Positions 55,653 to 64,000 of a DNA stretch of 64,000 nt are shown here, piece after piece. The notes under the pieces were generated by a model. It did not search any database. It was not told the origin of the DNA and worked only from the letters and a program-made list of their open reading frames with translations. Each line of letters opens with the position of its first letter. The first letter of the stretch is position 1. A program made the translations under genes and the position numbers. Source of the stretch: Denitromonas sp. (GTDB lineage: Bacteria > Pseudomonadota > Gammaproteobacteria > Burkholderiales > Rhodocyclaceae); NCBI RefSeq assembly GCF_034676725.1, contig NZ_JAUCBR010000004.1, forward strand, positions 821,501 to 885,500, written 5' to 3'.

Positions 55653-55997
55653 ATGCGCACGCCGCTCTTCAAACTGCTGATTGTCGCCCCCCTGTTTGCC
55701 TTCACCCTGTCCGCCAGCGCGCAGGACAAGCCCGCCCGGCTCGAAGACGTCCCCGCGCCGCCGCCGATTCCGGCCGGCGTGACCGAGGAAGACTTCGAAC
55801 CGCAGGTCACCATCGTCAAGCGCGGCGAGGACGTGGTCGAGGAATACCGCGCCCATGGCAAGCTCTACATGGTCAAGGTCACCCCGCCGCACGGCACGCC
55901 CTACTACCTGGTCGACCGCCGTGGCGATGGCACCTTCGAGCACATCACCGGCGAAAAACCGCTGTCCGTCCCGATGTGGGTCGTCAAGTCCTGGTAA
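55653..55997 (+). CDS. DUF2782 family exported protein
   Basis: A 114-residue protein with signal peptide MRTPLFKLLIVAPLFAFTLSASA and the DUF2782 core EPQVTIVKRGEDVVEEYRAH, LYMVKVTPPHGTPYYLVDRR. The family is small, periplasmic and of unknown function, and often lies next to thrB or polA in betaproteobacteria, as here. AGGAG precedes the ATG. Confidence 0.85.
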   Translation: MRTPLFKLLIVAPLFAFTLSASAQDKPARLEDVPAPPPIPAGVTEEDFEPQVTIVKRGEDVVEEYRAHGKLYMVKVTPPHGTPYYLVDRRGDGTFEHITGEKPLSVPMWVVKSW

Positions 55998-56045
55998 GTT
56001 CAACCCCCTCGCCGGCCGGGCCACTGTCCGGCCGGTGATATCGCC

Positions 56046-56996
56046 ATGTCCGTTTTCACACCCGTCACCCCCGACGCCCTCGACCAGTGGCTGTCCAACT
56101 ACGCCATCGGTCATCTGATCGAGTTGCGCGGCATTTCCGAAGGGGTGCAGAACAGCAACTTCTTCGTCACCACCAGCCTCGGCCGCTACGTACTGACGCT
56201 GTTCGAGACCCTGTCGCACGCCGAACTGCCCTTCTACCTGCACCTGATGGCCCATCTGGCGCGCCACGGCCTGCCGGTGCCGGCACCGATCGCCGACCTC
56301 GACAACGACTACCTCGGCACCCTCTCGGGCAAGCCGGCTGCGCTGGTGCGGCGGCTGTCGGGCGCCTCGGACATGGCGCCGAGCGCCGAGCGCTGCCGCA
56401 AGGTCGGCACCATGATGGCCGGCCTGCACCTGGCTGGCCAGCGCTTCGGCCGCCGCCAGGAAAACCCGCGCGGCCCCGAGTGGCGCAGCCGCACCGCACA
56501 GGCGGTGCGCCCCTATCTGCCCATCGACGAGCAAGCCCTGCTCGATGACGAGCTCGCCTTCCAGGCCGGCATCGACATCGCCGCGCTGCCCGACGGCGCC
56601 ATCCACGCCGACCTGTTCCGCGACAACCTGCTGTGGGACGGCGACGAGGTCGGCGGCGTGATCGACTTCTACTTTGCCGGCAACGACGCCCTGCTGTTCG
56701 ACCTGGCGGTGACGGTCAACGACTGGTGCGCCAACGCCGACGGCAACCTCGACCCCGTACGCACTCGTGCCCTGCTCGCCGGCTACCATGCCGAGCGCCC
56801 GCTCACCGAGGCCGAGCATGCCGTCTGGCCGGCCATGCTGCGCGCCGCCGCGCTGCGCTTCTGGCTGTCGCGCGCCGAAGACTTCCACCTGCCCCGCGAC
56901 GGCGAGATGGTGCTGATCAAGGACCCCAACGAATACCGCGACATCCTGCGCCAGCGCATCGCGGCCGGCCACACCCTGCCCTGGCTCGACCAATGA
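56046..56996 (+). CDS. thrB: Homoserine kinase (ThrB, APH-fold type)
   Basis: A 316-residue kinase: MSVFTPVTPDALDQWLSNYA, GVQNSNFFVTTSLGRYVLTL, PALV-type Q-loop region, and the catalytic block IHADLFRDNLLWDGDEVGGV with metal-binding DFYFAGND. This is the homoserine kinase form common in proteobacteria, unrelated to GHMP ThrB. It phosphorylates homoserine for threonine synthesis. The stop overlaps the next gene by 4 bases. Confidence 0.94.
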   Translation: MSVFTPVTPDALDQWLSNYAIGHLIELRGISEGVQNSNFFVTTSLGRYVLTLFETLSHAELPFYLHLMAHLARHGLPVPAPIADLDNDYLGTLSGKPAALVRRLSGASDMAPSAERCRKVGTMMAGLHLAGQRFGRRQENPRGPEWRSRTAQAVRPYLPIDEQALLDDELAFQAGIDIAALPDGAIHADLFRDNLLWDGDEVGGVIDFYFAGNDALLFDLAVTVNDWCANADGNLDPVRTRALLAGYHAERPLTEAEHAVWPAMLRAAALRFWLSRAEDFHLPRDGEMVLIKDPNEYRDILRQRIAAGHTLPWLDQ

Positions 56997-57745
56997 CCGA
57001 CCTCGCCGACCTGCCCTCCGCACGCCCCCTGCGCCCCGGCGCCTGCCTGGCCTGGCTGGCCCACGGCTGGCGCCTGTTTCTGCGCGACCCGGCGCGCTGG
57101 GCGGTGATTGCGCTGATCTTCGTGCTCATCCTCGCCGCCCTCGGCTTCGTGCCGCTGGTCGGCTGGGCAATCAGCCTGGTCGGCCTACCGGTGCTCACCG
57201 CCGGCCTGCTGATGGTCGCCGACGACGCCGCCGCCGGCCGGGCGGTGCGCATCGACGGGCTGTTCGATGGCCTGCGCCGCGACGCCGCCCGCCATGTCAT
57301 GCTCGGCATCTGCTACCTCGTCGGTGGCCTGCTCGCGGCCTTCGTGGCCGCCGCCATCGGTGGCAGCGCCGCGCTCACCGGCGCGCTGATCGGCCCGCTG
57401 GCCGCGGCCGGGCTCACCGCCGGCGGCGTGATGCTGGCCAGCATCGTCTTCATGGCGCTGTGGATCGGGCTGATGATGGCGCTGTGGTTTGCCCCCGCGC
57501 TGATCGTCTTCCACCAGGCCGAGCCGCTCGACGCCCTGCGCCACTCGGCCCGCGCCTGCCTGCACAACCTGCCGGTGTTCTTCGTGCTGGCGCTGTGCCT
57601 GTATGTGCTCGGCTGGCTGGCCATGCTGCCCGCCGGCCTGGGCATGCTGGTGCTGGTGCCGGTCGTCGCCGGTGCGCAGCACGCCGCCTATCTCGACACC
57701 TTCGGCCAGCGCCCGGCGCTGCCCGAGCCCACCGGGTCCGCCTGA
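56993..57745 (+). CDS. BPSS1780-like multi-pass membrane protein (first copy)
   Basis: A 250-residue protein with about five or six helices and a DLPSARPLRPGACLAWLAHG start. The C-terminal FHQAEPLDALRHSARACLHN motif and length fit the BPSS1780-type family of betaproteobacteria. Function unknown. It is followed one base after the stop by a second member. Confidence 0.75.
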   Translation: MTDLADLPSARPLRPGACLAWLAHGWRLFLRDPARWAVIALIFVLILAALGFVPLVGWAISLVGLPVLTAGLLMVADDAAAGRAVRIDGLFDGLRRDAARHVMLGICYLVGGLLAAFVAAAIGGSAALTGALIGPLAAAGLTAGGVMLASIVFMALWIGLMMALWFAPALIVFHQAEPLDALRHSARACLHNLPVFFVLALCLYVLGWLAMLPAGLGMLVLVPVVAGAQHAAYLDTFGQRPALPEPTGSA

Positions 57746-57746
57746 C

Positions 57747-58520
57747 ATGCAAGCCTACAAACGCAGCCCCACCCGGGGCTTCGCCTGGATCACCGAGGGC
57801 TTCCGGCTGTGGAAGCGCAGCCCGGCCCTGATCACCTACCTCACCTTCGGCTATCTGCTGATCCTCGTGCTGCTCAGCGTCATCCCGCTGATCGGCCAGG
57901 CCGTGGCCTCGCTGATCCTGCCGATCATCTCGCTCGGCGTGCTCAACGGCACGCTGGCCGTGCACGAGGGCCGCAAGGTCGGCCCCGACATCCTGCTCTC
58001 CGGCTTCAAGAGCAATGTCGCCGGGCTGGTCACCGTCGGCGGCCTGTACCTCACCGGCACCCTGCTGGCACTGGGCGCCACCGCGCTGATCGACGGCGGC
58101 ATGCTGCTCAAGATCATGGTCGGCAACCACCCGCTCAACGAAGAAGCCATGGCCACGCCGGGCCTGATGAACGCCTCGCTGTTCGGCACCTTGCTGACCA
58201 CGCCGCTGATGATGGCCTACTGGTTCGCCGCCATGCTCGTCGGCTGGCACGGGCTGTCGGCGCCCAAGGCCATGTTCTTCAGCCTGATCGCCTGCTGGCG
58301 CAGCTTCGGCGCCTTCAGCATGTACCTGCTGGGCATCTTCTTCCTGGTGCTGGGCGGCCCGGCGCTGCTCATCTCGGTGATCGCGCAGAGCTCGCCGGCG
58401 CTGGCCAGCCTGCTCACCGTGCCGCTGCCGCTGATCACCATCCCCATCGTGTTCGCCTCCTTCCTGCCCAACGTGCTGGACATCTTCGGCCACGACCTGC
58501 CGCCCGCCGCGCATGGCTGA
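57747..58520 (+). CDS. BPSS1780-like multi-pass membrane protein (second copy)
   Basis: A 257-residue protein with about six helices, beginning MQAYKRSPTRGFAWITEGFR and containing LSAPKAMFFSLIACWRSFGA, the counterpart of the motif in the preceding gene, so the two are likely a diverged tandem pair. The 3' end overlaps nadD by 8 bases. Function unknown. Confidence 0.75.
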   Translation: MQAYKRSPTRGFAWITEGFRLWKRSPALITYLTFGYLLILVLLSVIPLIGQAVASLILPIISLGVLNGTLAVHEGRKVGPDILLSGFKSNVAGLVTVGGLYLTGTLLALGATALIDGGMLLKIMVGNHPLNEEAMATPGLMNASLFGTLLTTPLMMAYWFAAMLVGWHGLSAPKAMFFSLIACWRSFGAFSMYLLGIFFLVLGGPALLISVIAQSSPALASLLTVPLPLITIPIVFASFLPNVLDIFGHDLPPAAHG

Positions 58521-59175
58521 CGGACCGATCGGCCTGCTCGGCGGCACCTTCGACCCGATCCACATCGGCCATCTGCGCCTGGCCGAAGAAGCGCGCGAAT
58601 CGCTCGGCCTGGCCGAGCTGCGCCTGGTGCCGGCCGGCGAGCCGCCCCACCGCGGCACCCCGCGCTGCGCTGCCGAGCATCGCCTGGCCATGGCCCGGCT
58701 GGCGGTGGCCGACAACCCGCTGCTGACCGTCGACGATTGCGAAGTCCACAGCGACGGCCCGAGCTACACCGTGCTCACCCTCGAGCGCCTGCGCGCGCAG
58801 GTCGGCCCCGCGCAACCGCTGGTGCTGATCCTCGGCGCCGACGCTTTCGAGGGCCTGCCAAGCTGGCATCGCTGGCAAGAGCTCTTCGGTCTCGCCCACA
58901 TCGCGGTGGCCAACCGCCCCGGCTACGCCCCGCACGGCCGGCGCTGGCCGTCGGTCCTCTCACCGGAACTCGACGCCGCCTGCCGCGGCCGGCGGCTGAG
59001 CCACCCCGATCAGCTGCGCGCCGCGCCGGCTGGCGCTCTGCTGCCTTTTGACATGACCCCGCTGGCCATTTCGGCCACCCACATCCGCGAACTGCTGGCG
59101 CAAGGGCACAGCGCCCGATATTTGCTCCCCGCTCCGGTTCTCGACTATATTGCCGCGCATTCCCTCTATAGCTGA
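58513..59175 (+). CDS. nadD: Nicotinate-nucleotide adenylyltransferase
   Basis: A 220-residue NadD: nucleotide-binding GLLGGTFDPIHIGHLRLAEE at residues 7-26, VPAGEPPHR, LGADAFEGLPSWHRW and ISATHIRELLAQGHSARYLL at the C-terminus. It makes deamido-NAD from NaMN and ATP. It is coupled to the preceding gene and followed by rsfS after 4 bases, the widespread nadD-rsfS-rlmH arrangement. Confidence 0.95.
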   Translation: MADGPIGLLGGTFDPIHIGHLRLAEEARESLGLAELRLVPAGEPPHRGTPRCAAEHRLAMARLAVADNPLLTVDDCEVHSDGPSYTVLTLERLRAQVGPAQPLVLILGADAFEGLPSWHRWQELFGLAHIAVANRPGYAPHGRRWPSVLSPELDAACRGRRLSHPDQLRAAPAGALLPFDMTPLAISATHIRELLAQGHSARYLLPAPVLDYIAAHSLYS

Positions 59176-59179
59176 CCCC

Positions 59180-59533
59180 ATGGAACTCGACCAACTCCAA
59201 CAGACCGTCGTCAACGCCCTCGAAGACGTCAAAGCCGTCGATATCGAAGTGATTGACACCACCCGCCTGACTGCGCTGTTCGATCGCATGATCATCGCCA
59301 GCGGCAACTCCGGTCGCCAGACCCGCGCCCTCGCGCGCAATGTGCAGGACGAGGTCAAGAAGGCCGGCGGCACCGTGGCCAGCGTCGAAGGCGAAGACAG
59401 CGGCGACTGGGTGCTGGTCGACCTGGGCAGCATCGTGGTGCACATCATGCAGCCGGCCGTGCGCGCCTACTACAACCTCGAAGAACTCTGGAAGGCCGCC
59501 CCGAGCCGGCCCAAGCCCGCCGCCAAGCCGTGA
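59180..59533 (+). CDS. rsfS: Ribosome silencing factor RsfS
   Basis: A 117-residue RsfS/RsfA: VNALEDVKAVDIEVIDT, FDRMIIASGNSGRQTRALAR, GEDSGDWVLVDLGSIVVHIM and RAYYNLEELW are the family blocks. It binds L14 and blocks subunit joining under starvation. Overlaps rlmH by 4 bases. Confidence 0.95.
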   Translation: MELDQLQQTVVNALEDVKAVDIEVIDTTRLTALFDRMIIASGNSGRQTRALARNVQDEVKKAGGTVASVEGEDSGDWVLVDLGSIVVHIMQPAVRAYYNLEELWKAAPSRPKPAAKP

Positions 59534-60000
59534 AACTGCTGATCGTCGCCGTTGGCACGCGCATGCCCGGCTGGGTCAGCGCGGGCTACGACGACTACGC
59601 CCGCCGCATGCCGCGCGAGGCGACCCTCGAGCTCATCGAAGTCAAGGCCGAGCCGCGCACCACCGGCAAAACGGTGCCGGCCATGATGGCCGCCGAAGCC
59701 GCCCGCATCGAAGCCGCGCTGCCCGAGCGCTGCCATCGCGTCATCCTCGACGAGCGCGGCACCGAACTGACCACCCGCAAACTGGCCGACCGCTTTGAGC
59801 GCTGGCTCGGCGACGGACAGGACGTCGCCTTCATCATCGGCGGCCCCGACGGACTCGACCCGACGATCAAGGCCACGGCAGACGACACCGTGCGCCTGTC
59901 CGGCCTCACGCTGCCGCACGCGCTGGTACGCCCGCTGCTGGCCGAGGCGCTCTACCGCGCCTGGAGCCTCACCCGCAACCACCCCTACCACCGCGAGTAG
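59530..60000 (+). CDS. rlmH: 23S rRNA pseudouridine-1915 N3-methyltransferase
   Basis: A 156-residue SPOUT methyltransferase, the normal size. MKLLIVAVGTRMPGWVSAGY, LDERGTELTTRKLADRFE, VAFIIGGPDGLDPTIKA and LPHALVRPLLAEALYRAWSL with HPYHRE at the end are unmistakable. Methylates helix 69. Confidence 0.96.
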   Translation: MKLLIVAVGTRMPGWVSAGYDDYARRMPREATLELIEVKAEPRTTGKTVPAMMAAEAARIEAALPERCHRVILDERGTELTTRKLADRFERWLGDGQDVAFIIGGPDGLDPTIKATADDTVRLSGLTLPHALVRPLLAEALYRAWSLTRNHPYHRE

Positions 60001-60115
60001 GCGCCCCCTCGCCGACAGCCCCCCCGGCCAGGGGCATGCGACCCGACGCCCACCGGCCATCGGCCGAGCCGGGGCCGAATCCCGTAAAATGGCGCAGTTC
60101 CCTCCCGGCCCCGCC

Positions 60116-60724
60116 ATGCAAACGTCCATCTACCTCGCCTCCAACAGCCCCCGCCGCCGCGAACTGCTGCGCCAGATCGGCGTGCGCTTCGACGTGCTGC
60201 TGTTTCGCGGCGGCAGCCGTGCCGACCACGATGTTGACGAAACCCCGCACCTGGGCGAGGCACCGGCCGACTATGTCCAGCGCGTGGCGCTGGCCAAGGC
60301 CGAGGGCGGCATGCAGCGCGTGCTGTGGCGCCACCTGCCGCCGCGGCCGGTGCTCTCGGCCGACACCACGCTGGAAGTCGACGGCCAGATCATCGGCAAG
60401 CCCGACAACACCGACCACGCCGCCGAGATCCTGCGTGCGCTGTCGGGGCGCAGCCATATCGTGCACACCGCCATCGCGCTGACCGACGGCCAGCGCACCG
60501 AACACCGACTCAATACCAACCAGGTGCGCTTTCGCGCCCTGAGCGAGACCGACATCCGCCGCTACATCGCCACCGGCGAGCCCATGGACAAGGCCGGCGC
60601 CTACGGCATCCAGGGCCGCGCGGCGATGTTCGTCGAACACATCGAGGGCAGCTACACCGGCATCATGGGGCTGCCCCTGTTCGACACCGCCGCACTGCTC
60701 GAGCGTTTTGGCCTCGCCCCCTGA
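60116..60724 (+). CDS. maf: Maf-like nucleotide pyrophosphatase
   Basis: A 202-residue Maf protein: YLASNSPRRRELLRQIGVRF, VLSADTTLEVDGQIIGKPDN, VHTAIALT, GEPMDKAGAYGIQGRAAMFV and GSYTGIMGLPLFDTAALLE. It hydrolyses non-canonical or modified nucleoside triphosphates (dTTP/UTP-type by motif). ATG at 60116; the frame upstream overlaps rlmH antisense-like and is ignored. Confidence 0.93.
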   Translation: MQTSIYLASNSPRRRELLRQIGVRFDVLLFRGGSRADHDVDETPHLGEAPADYVQRVALAKAEGGMQRVLWRHLPPRPVLSADTTLEVDGQIIGKPDNTDHAAEILRALSGRSHIVHTAIALTDGQRTEHRLNTNQVRFRALSETDIRRYIATGEPMDKAGAYGIQGRAAMFVEHIEGSYTGIMGLPLFDTAALLERFGLAP

Positions 60725-60749
60725 TTTCCTCCCCTTTGCCGACCTTTCC

Positions 60750-62204
60750 ATGACCGAAGACTTCCTCATCAATTTCACGCCGCAGGAAACCCGCGCCGCC
60801 CTCATGCAGCAGGGCGTGGTGCAGGAACTGCACGTCGAGCGCACCGCCAGCCGCGGCATCGTCGGCAACATCTACCAGGGCAAGGTGGTGCGCGTGCTGC
60901 CGGGCATGCAGTCGGCCTTCATCGACATCGGCCTCGAGCGCACCGCCTTCCTGCATGTGGCCGACATCTGGAGCGACCGCCACAACGGCGACCACGCCCG
61001 CCCGATCGAAAAGATCCTCACCGAGGGCCAGAGCCTGATGGTGCAGGTGCTCAAGGACCCGATCGGCACCAAGGGCGCGCGCCTGTCCACGCAGGTCAGC
61101 ATCGCCGGCCGGCTGCTGGTGTACCTGCCGCAGGAAAAGCACATCGGCATCTCCCAGCGCATCGAGGACGAAGCCGGCCGCGAGGCGCTGCGCGAGCGGC
61201 TGACCCGCCTGATGGGCGAAAACGAAGCCGGCGGCTTCATCGTGCGCACCATGGCCGAACAGGCCAGCGACGCCGAGCTGGCGGCCGACATCGCCTACCT
61301 GCGCAAGCTGTGGCAGGAGATCGTCAGCCGGGCCAGCGGTGCCAAGCCGCCGCTGGTGCTGTACCAGGACCTGACCCTCGGCCAGCGGGTGCTGCGCGAC
61401 CTGGTCACCGACTCGACCTCGCGCATCATCGTCGACTCGCGCGAGAACTATCTCAAGCTCACCGCCTTCGCCAAGGAATACATGCCGCGGGTGCTGCCGC
61501 TGATCCACCACTACACCGGCGAGCGGCCGCTGTTCGACCTGCACAACGTCGAGGACGAGATCCAGAAGGCGCTGGCCCGCCGGGTCGAACTCAAGAGCGG
61601 CGGCTACCTGATCATCGACCAGACCGAAGCGATGACCACCATCGACGTGAACACCGGCGGCTTCGTCGGTGCGCGCAGCTTCGATGACACCATCTTCAAG
61701 ACCAACCTCGAAGCGGCGCAGACCATCGCCCGCCAGCTGCGCCTGCGCAACCTCGGCGGCATCATCATCATCGACTTCATCGACATGGAGACCCCCGAGC
61801 ACCGCGAGGCCGTGCTCAGCGAGTTCAAGCGCTCGCTCGAGCGCGACCACACCAAGATGACGGTCAATGGCTTCACCGCGCTCGGCCTGGTCGAGATGAC
61901 CCGCAAGCGCACCCGCGAATCGCTGGCCCACACCTTGTGCGAACCCTGCCCGACCTGCGACGGCCGTGGCGAAGTGCAAACCGCCCGCACCGTGTGCTAC
62001 GAGATCCTGCGCGAGCTGCTGCGCGAAGCGCGCCAGTACAACGCGCGCGAGTTCCGCGTGCTGGCCGCGCCGAATGTCTGCGACCTGTTCCTCGACGAAG
62101 AGTCGCAGTCGCTGGCCATGCTGTCGGACTTCATCGACAAGACCATCTCCCTGCACCCGGAAGCGAGCTACACCCAGGAGCAGTACGACATTGTTCTGCT
62201 CTGA
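60750..62204 (+). CDS. rng: Ribonuclease G
   Basis: A 484-residue RNase E/G family enzyme, G length. S1 domain GNIYQGKVVRVLPGMQSAFI near residue 39, RNase H-like part, catalytic aspartates in MTTIDVNTGGFVG and IIIIDFIDME, the zinc-link CEPCPTCDGRGEV, and the small domain at the end. It matures 16S rRNA and degrades mRNAs. The next gene starts inside its 3' end. Confidence 0.95.
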   Translation: MTEDFLINFTPQETRAALMQQGVVQELHVERTASRGIVGNIYQGKVVRVLPGMQSAFIDIGLERTAFLHVADIWSDRHNGDHARPIEKILTEGQSLMVQVLKDPIGTKGARLSTQVSIAGRLLVYLPQEKHIGISQRIEDEAGREALRERLTRLMGENEAGGFIVRTMAEQASDAELAADIAYLRKLWQEIVSRASGAKPPLVLYQDLTLGQRVLRDLVTDSTSRIIVDSRENYLKLTAFAKEYMPRVLPLIHHYTGERPLFDLHNVEDEIQKALARRVELKSGGYLIIDQTEAMTTIDVNTGGFVGARSFDDTIFKTNLEAAQTIARQLRLRNLGGIIIIDFIDMETPEHREAVLSEFKRSLERDHTKMTVNGFTALGLVEMTRKRTRESLAHTLCEPCPTCDGRGEVQTARTVCYEILRELLREARQYNAREFRVLAAPNVCDLFLDEESQSLAMLSDFIDKTISLHPEASYTQEQYDIVLL

Positions 62205-62949
62205 AGAGACCAGCGAGCAGCGCGCCGACCGCATCGTCCCGCGGCCCCAGCGGCACGGTCGCCACACCCCGGAAGTGCACCGCTCGCACCGCGCCGGCTG
62301 GCTGCGCGCGGCGGTGCTCGGCGCCAATGACGGCATCGTCTCCACCGCCAGCCTGATGCTCGGGGTGGCCGCCGCCGACGCCGGCCGCAGCGCCCTGCTG
62401 ATCTCCGGCATCGCCGCGCTGGTGGCCGGCGCCATGTCGATGGCCGCGGGCGAATATGTGTCGGTCAGCTCCCAGGCCGACACCGAACAGGCCGACCTGC
62501 GCCGCGAGCGCGCCGAACTGGACGCCCACCCAATCTACGAACACCAGGAACTGGCCGCCATCTACATCGGGCGCGGCCTCAGCCCCGAGCTGGCCGATCA
62601 GGTCGCCCGCCAGCTGATGGCACACGACGCCCTCGGCGCCCATGCGCGCGACGAACTGGGCATTACCGACACGCTCAGCGCCAATCCCATCCAGGCCGCG
62701 CTGACCTCGGCCGCCACCTTCGCCGTCGGCGCCGCGCTACCGCTGGCCGCCGCCGTGCTCAGCCCGGCGGCCTGGCTGGTTCCGGTGGTGTCGGGCACCT
62801 CGTTGGTGGTGCTCACCGCGCTGGGCGCGCTGGCGGCACAGGCCGGTGGCGCCCCGGTGCCCCGCGCCGCCGCACGGGTCGCGTTCTGGGGCGCGCTGGC
62901 GATGGGACTCACCGCCGGCGTCGGCCACCTCTTCGGCACCGTGCTCTGA
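62191..62949 (+). CDS. VIT1/CCC1-family membrane transporter
   Basis: A 252-residue protein: SHRAGWLRAAVLGANDGIVS and ASLMLGVAAA, LISGIAALVAGAMSMAAGEY with the metal-site YVSVSSQADTE, cytoplasmic acidic helices (IYEHQELAAIYIGRGLS) and three C-terminal helices. It should export or sequester iron or manganese. No ATG exists before the first helix; TTG at 62191 has AGGAG at 62176-62180 and overlaps rng by 14 bases, while GTG at 62275 is the alternative. Confidence 0.85.
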   Translation: MFCSEETSEQRADRIVPRPQRHGRHTPEVHRSHRAGWLRAAVLGANDGIVSTASLMLGVAAADAGRSALLISGIAALVAGAMSMAAGEYVSVSSQADTEQADLRRERAELDAHPIYEHQELAAIYIGRGLSPELADQVARQLMAHDALGAHARDELGITDTLSANPIQAALTSAATFAVGAALPLAAAVLSPAAWLVPVVSGTSLVVLTALGALAAQAGGAPVPRAAARVAFWGALAMGLTAGVGHLFGTVL

Positions 62950-62974
62950 GGCGGGCTCGCGCGCCAGTCTCCCG

Positions 62975-63133
62975 CTAGATTTTCCCGAGCAGCCACAGCA
63001 CCAGCAGAATCACCAGCACCAAACCGAGCCCGCCGCTCGGTCCGTAACCCCAACCGCGGCTGTGGGGCCAGGTTGGAATCACACCGAGTAGCATCAGGAT
63101 CACCACAATCAACAACACTGTTCCTACCGACAT
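62975..63133 (-). CDS. DUF3309-type 52-residue membrane protein
   Basis: Encodes MSVGTVLLIVVILMLLGVIP, the loop TWPHSRGWGYGPSGG and a second helix LGLVLVILLVLWLLGKI. Two helices around a Trp/Gly/Pro-rich loop are typical of DUF3309, a small stress-associated family. GGAG is placed 7 bases before the ATG at 63133. Unknown function; often near BON-domain genes, as here. Confidence 0.8.
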   Translation of the reverse strand: MSVGTVLLIVVILMLLGVIPTWPHSRGWGYGPSGGLGLVLVILLVLWLLGKI

Positions 63134-63211
63134 TTCACTCTCCTCGCCGTCCTTGCCACCCTGGCTTGGCGCTTTGTGAGCGCGAGGCCGGTGTCTGACC
63201 GGCCCCTTCGC

Positions 63212-63526
63212 TTACTTGACCAGCATGTCATTCTTGACCGACGTCACGCCCGCCACGGCGCGCGTCACCTCAACCGCCCGCTTGACCGCGGCCCCCGAGC
63301 TCACGAAGCCGCTCAGCTGAACGACGCCCTTGAAGGTCTCCACGTTGATCTCGGCTGACTTGAGCATCGGATCGCCCAGAATCGCCACTTTCACCTTGGA
63401 GGTGACGACGCTGTCGTCAATGTATTCGCCCGTACCTTCCTGTCTCGGCGTGGAGCTACAGCCCACCGAGCTGAGCGCGGCGGTAGCCAGGAAGATGATT
63501 GTCAGATAAGTGCCGATACGATTCAT
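63212..63526 (-). CDS. BON-domain lipoprotein
   Basis: A 104-residue protein with a lipoprotein signal (MNRIGTYLTIIFLATAALSS then VGCSS, the lipid-carrying cysteine at about residue 22) and one BON domain (DSVVTSKVKVAILGDPMLKS, INVETFKGVVQLSGFV, AVAGVTSVKNDMLV). BON proteins bind phospholipid surfaces, as OsmY or Kbp do in envelope stress. Start at 63526 preceded by AAGGAGAA; the longer frame adds 29 unsupported residues. Confidence 0.88.
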   Translation of the reverse strand: MNRIGTYLTIIFLATAALSSVGCSSTPRQEGTGEYIDDSVVTSKVKVAILGDPMLKSAEINVETFKGVVQLSGFVSSGAAVKRAVEVTRAVAGVTSVKNDMLVK

Positions 63527-63742
63527 GATGTGTTCTCCTTCACGGAATGAAACCGCAGCGCTTGGCTCGGCAAACACCGCACACGCGCCGGCTTCTGCTG
63601 CGATCGAGCGCATCGCGGGGTCGGTGCCGGGCCTCCGCCCGCTGCTCGTCCCTCTGATGGCGACCTGACAACAGCATGGGCGCCGACCGCCGCCGCATCG
63701 GTGCGGTAGCGAACATCTCGACGCCGCTGGCCAACGAGGCAG

Positions 63743-64000
63743 TCAGCTCGACCGGGAGGTATTGCGCCGGACCCGCAGGATGCCCTCCCATCGGCACGCC
63801 ATATCCTGGCAACGATAGCGGCGCACCGACAAAACCAGGCTCAGGCAGCGATCTTCCAGCCGGCGTGGAATCCGGCTGAGCGCGCCGTGGCAGCGCGGAC
63901 AGTCATGCCCTCGCCCGTCCCGCGGCGTGGGCGCCGCGCGGGCGTCGGCGGGCGAGCGCGAGCCCTCGCGTTCAGGGTCGAACGAAGCGCTGACTGGCAT
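63743..64000 (-). CDS. Zinc-ribbon protein, start possibly beyond the window
   Basis: The frame ends at 63743 and runs to the window edge, where an ATG occupies the last three bases. It encodes a polar N-terminus, then CPRCHGALSRIPRRLEDRCL, SLVLSVRRYRCQDMACRWEG, a four-cysteine zinc-ribbon pattern (CxxC plus C and C). Similar short proteins are known in betaproteobacteria as hypothetical. The true start cannot be decided here. Confidence 0.6.
   Translation of the reverse strand: MPVSASFDPEREGSRSPADARAAPTPRDGRGHDCPRCHGALSRIPRRLEDRCLSLVLSVRRYRCQDMACRWEGILRVRRNTSRSS

Noticed and set aside
60663..62483. 606-codon minus-strand frame opposite rng
   Set aside because: Complement of a firmly identified gene.

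Overview
The window is high-GC (roughly two thirds G+C by eye), tightly packed chromosomal DNA of a betaproteobacterium, most likely of the Rhodocyclales type (Thauera/Azoarcus/Zoogloea-like). This rests on the codon bias, the gene order nadD-rsfS-rlmH-maf-rng, a linked urtABCDE plus urease locus, a B12 salvage locus, BPSS1780-type membrane proteins and families of GC-rich intergenic palindromes. The genus assignment is inference. About 70 genes are supported; no rRNA, tRNA or CRISPR array was seen.

Layout. 1-2.8 kb: a respiratory/nitrosative-stress group (c-type cytochrome, group III truncated globin, SCO protein, small membrane protein) facing an NsrR-type repressor. 2.9-7.3 kb: an unusual sensor in which an NCS1 permease is fused to a cysteine-rich segment, a histidine kinase and a receiver, followed by its LuxR-type response regulator. 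7.4-18.9 kb: urea uptake (urtABCDE) and urease (ureDABCEFG plus a small HPGH membrane protein), with an NtrC/sigma-54 style promoter before ureD. Together they bring in urea, sense it (inferred) and hydrolyse it to ammonia.

18.9-28.5 kb: cobalamin genes in two divergent units. The minus-strand operon btuB-btuC-btuD-btuF-cobO-cobA lies behind a clear cobalamin riboswitch; the plus-strand genes cobU-cobT-cobS-cobC make the nucleotide loop. The set fits salvage of corrinoids rather than de novo ring synthesis. 28.6-41.8 kb: envelope glycan genes: a phosphatase coupled to MsbA, a sulfotransferase, three paralogous glycosyltransferases on the minus strand, and a plus-strand run of glycosyltransferases, O-antigen ligase, heptosyltransferase and polysaccharide deacetylase.

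41.8-47.4 kb: MltB-type transglycosylase, periplasmic DNA ligase (LigE type), a DUF2721 protein and two cyclic-di-GMP enzymes. 47.4-51.2 kb: an accessory patch with a stand-alone type VI amidase effector/immunity pair (Tae4/Tai4), three palindromic repeat copies, and a lower-GC two-gene membrane-protein unit. One gene of that unit is split by a complete 1,253-bp IS3-family element with a 3-bp target duplication; removing the element restores one open frame. 51.2-62.9 kb: housekeeping genes (polA, LOG protein, FAH protein, thrB, nadD, rsfS, rlmH, maf, rng) and a VIT1-like transporter. The end holds small stress-type genes (DUF3309, BON lipoprotein) and a zinc-ribbon protein at the window edge.

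Most genes overlap their neighbours by 1-16 bases, so many starts could be fixed by ATGA or TGATG junctions. The most notable observations are the permease-kinase fusion with a shared TACGC repeat before its own gene and before urtA, the NtrC/sigma-54 signals before ureD, the Tae4/Tai4 pair, and the IS insertion whose ancestral gene can be rebuilt exactly.
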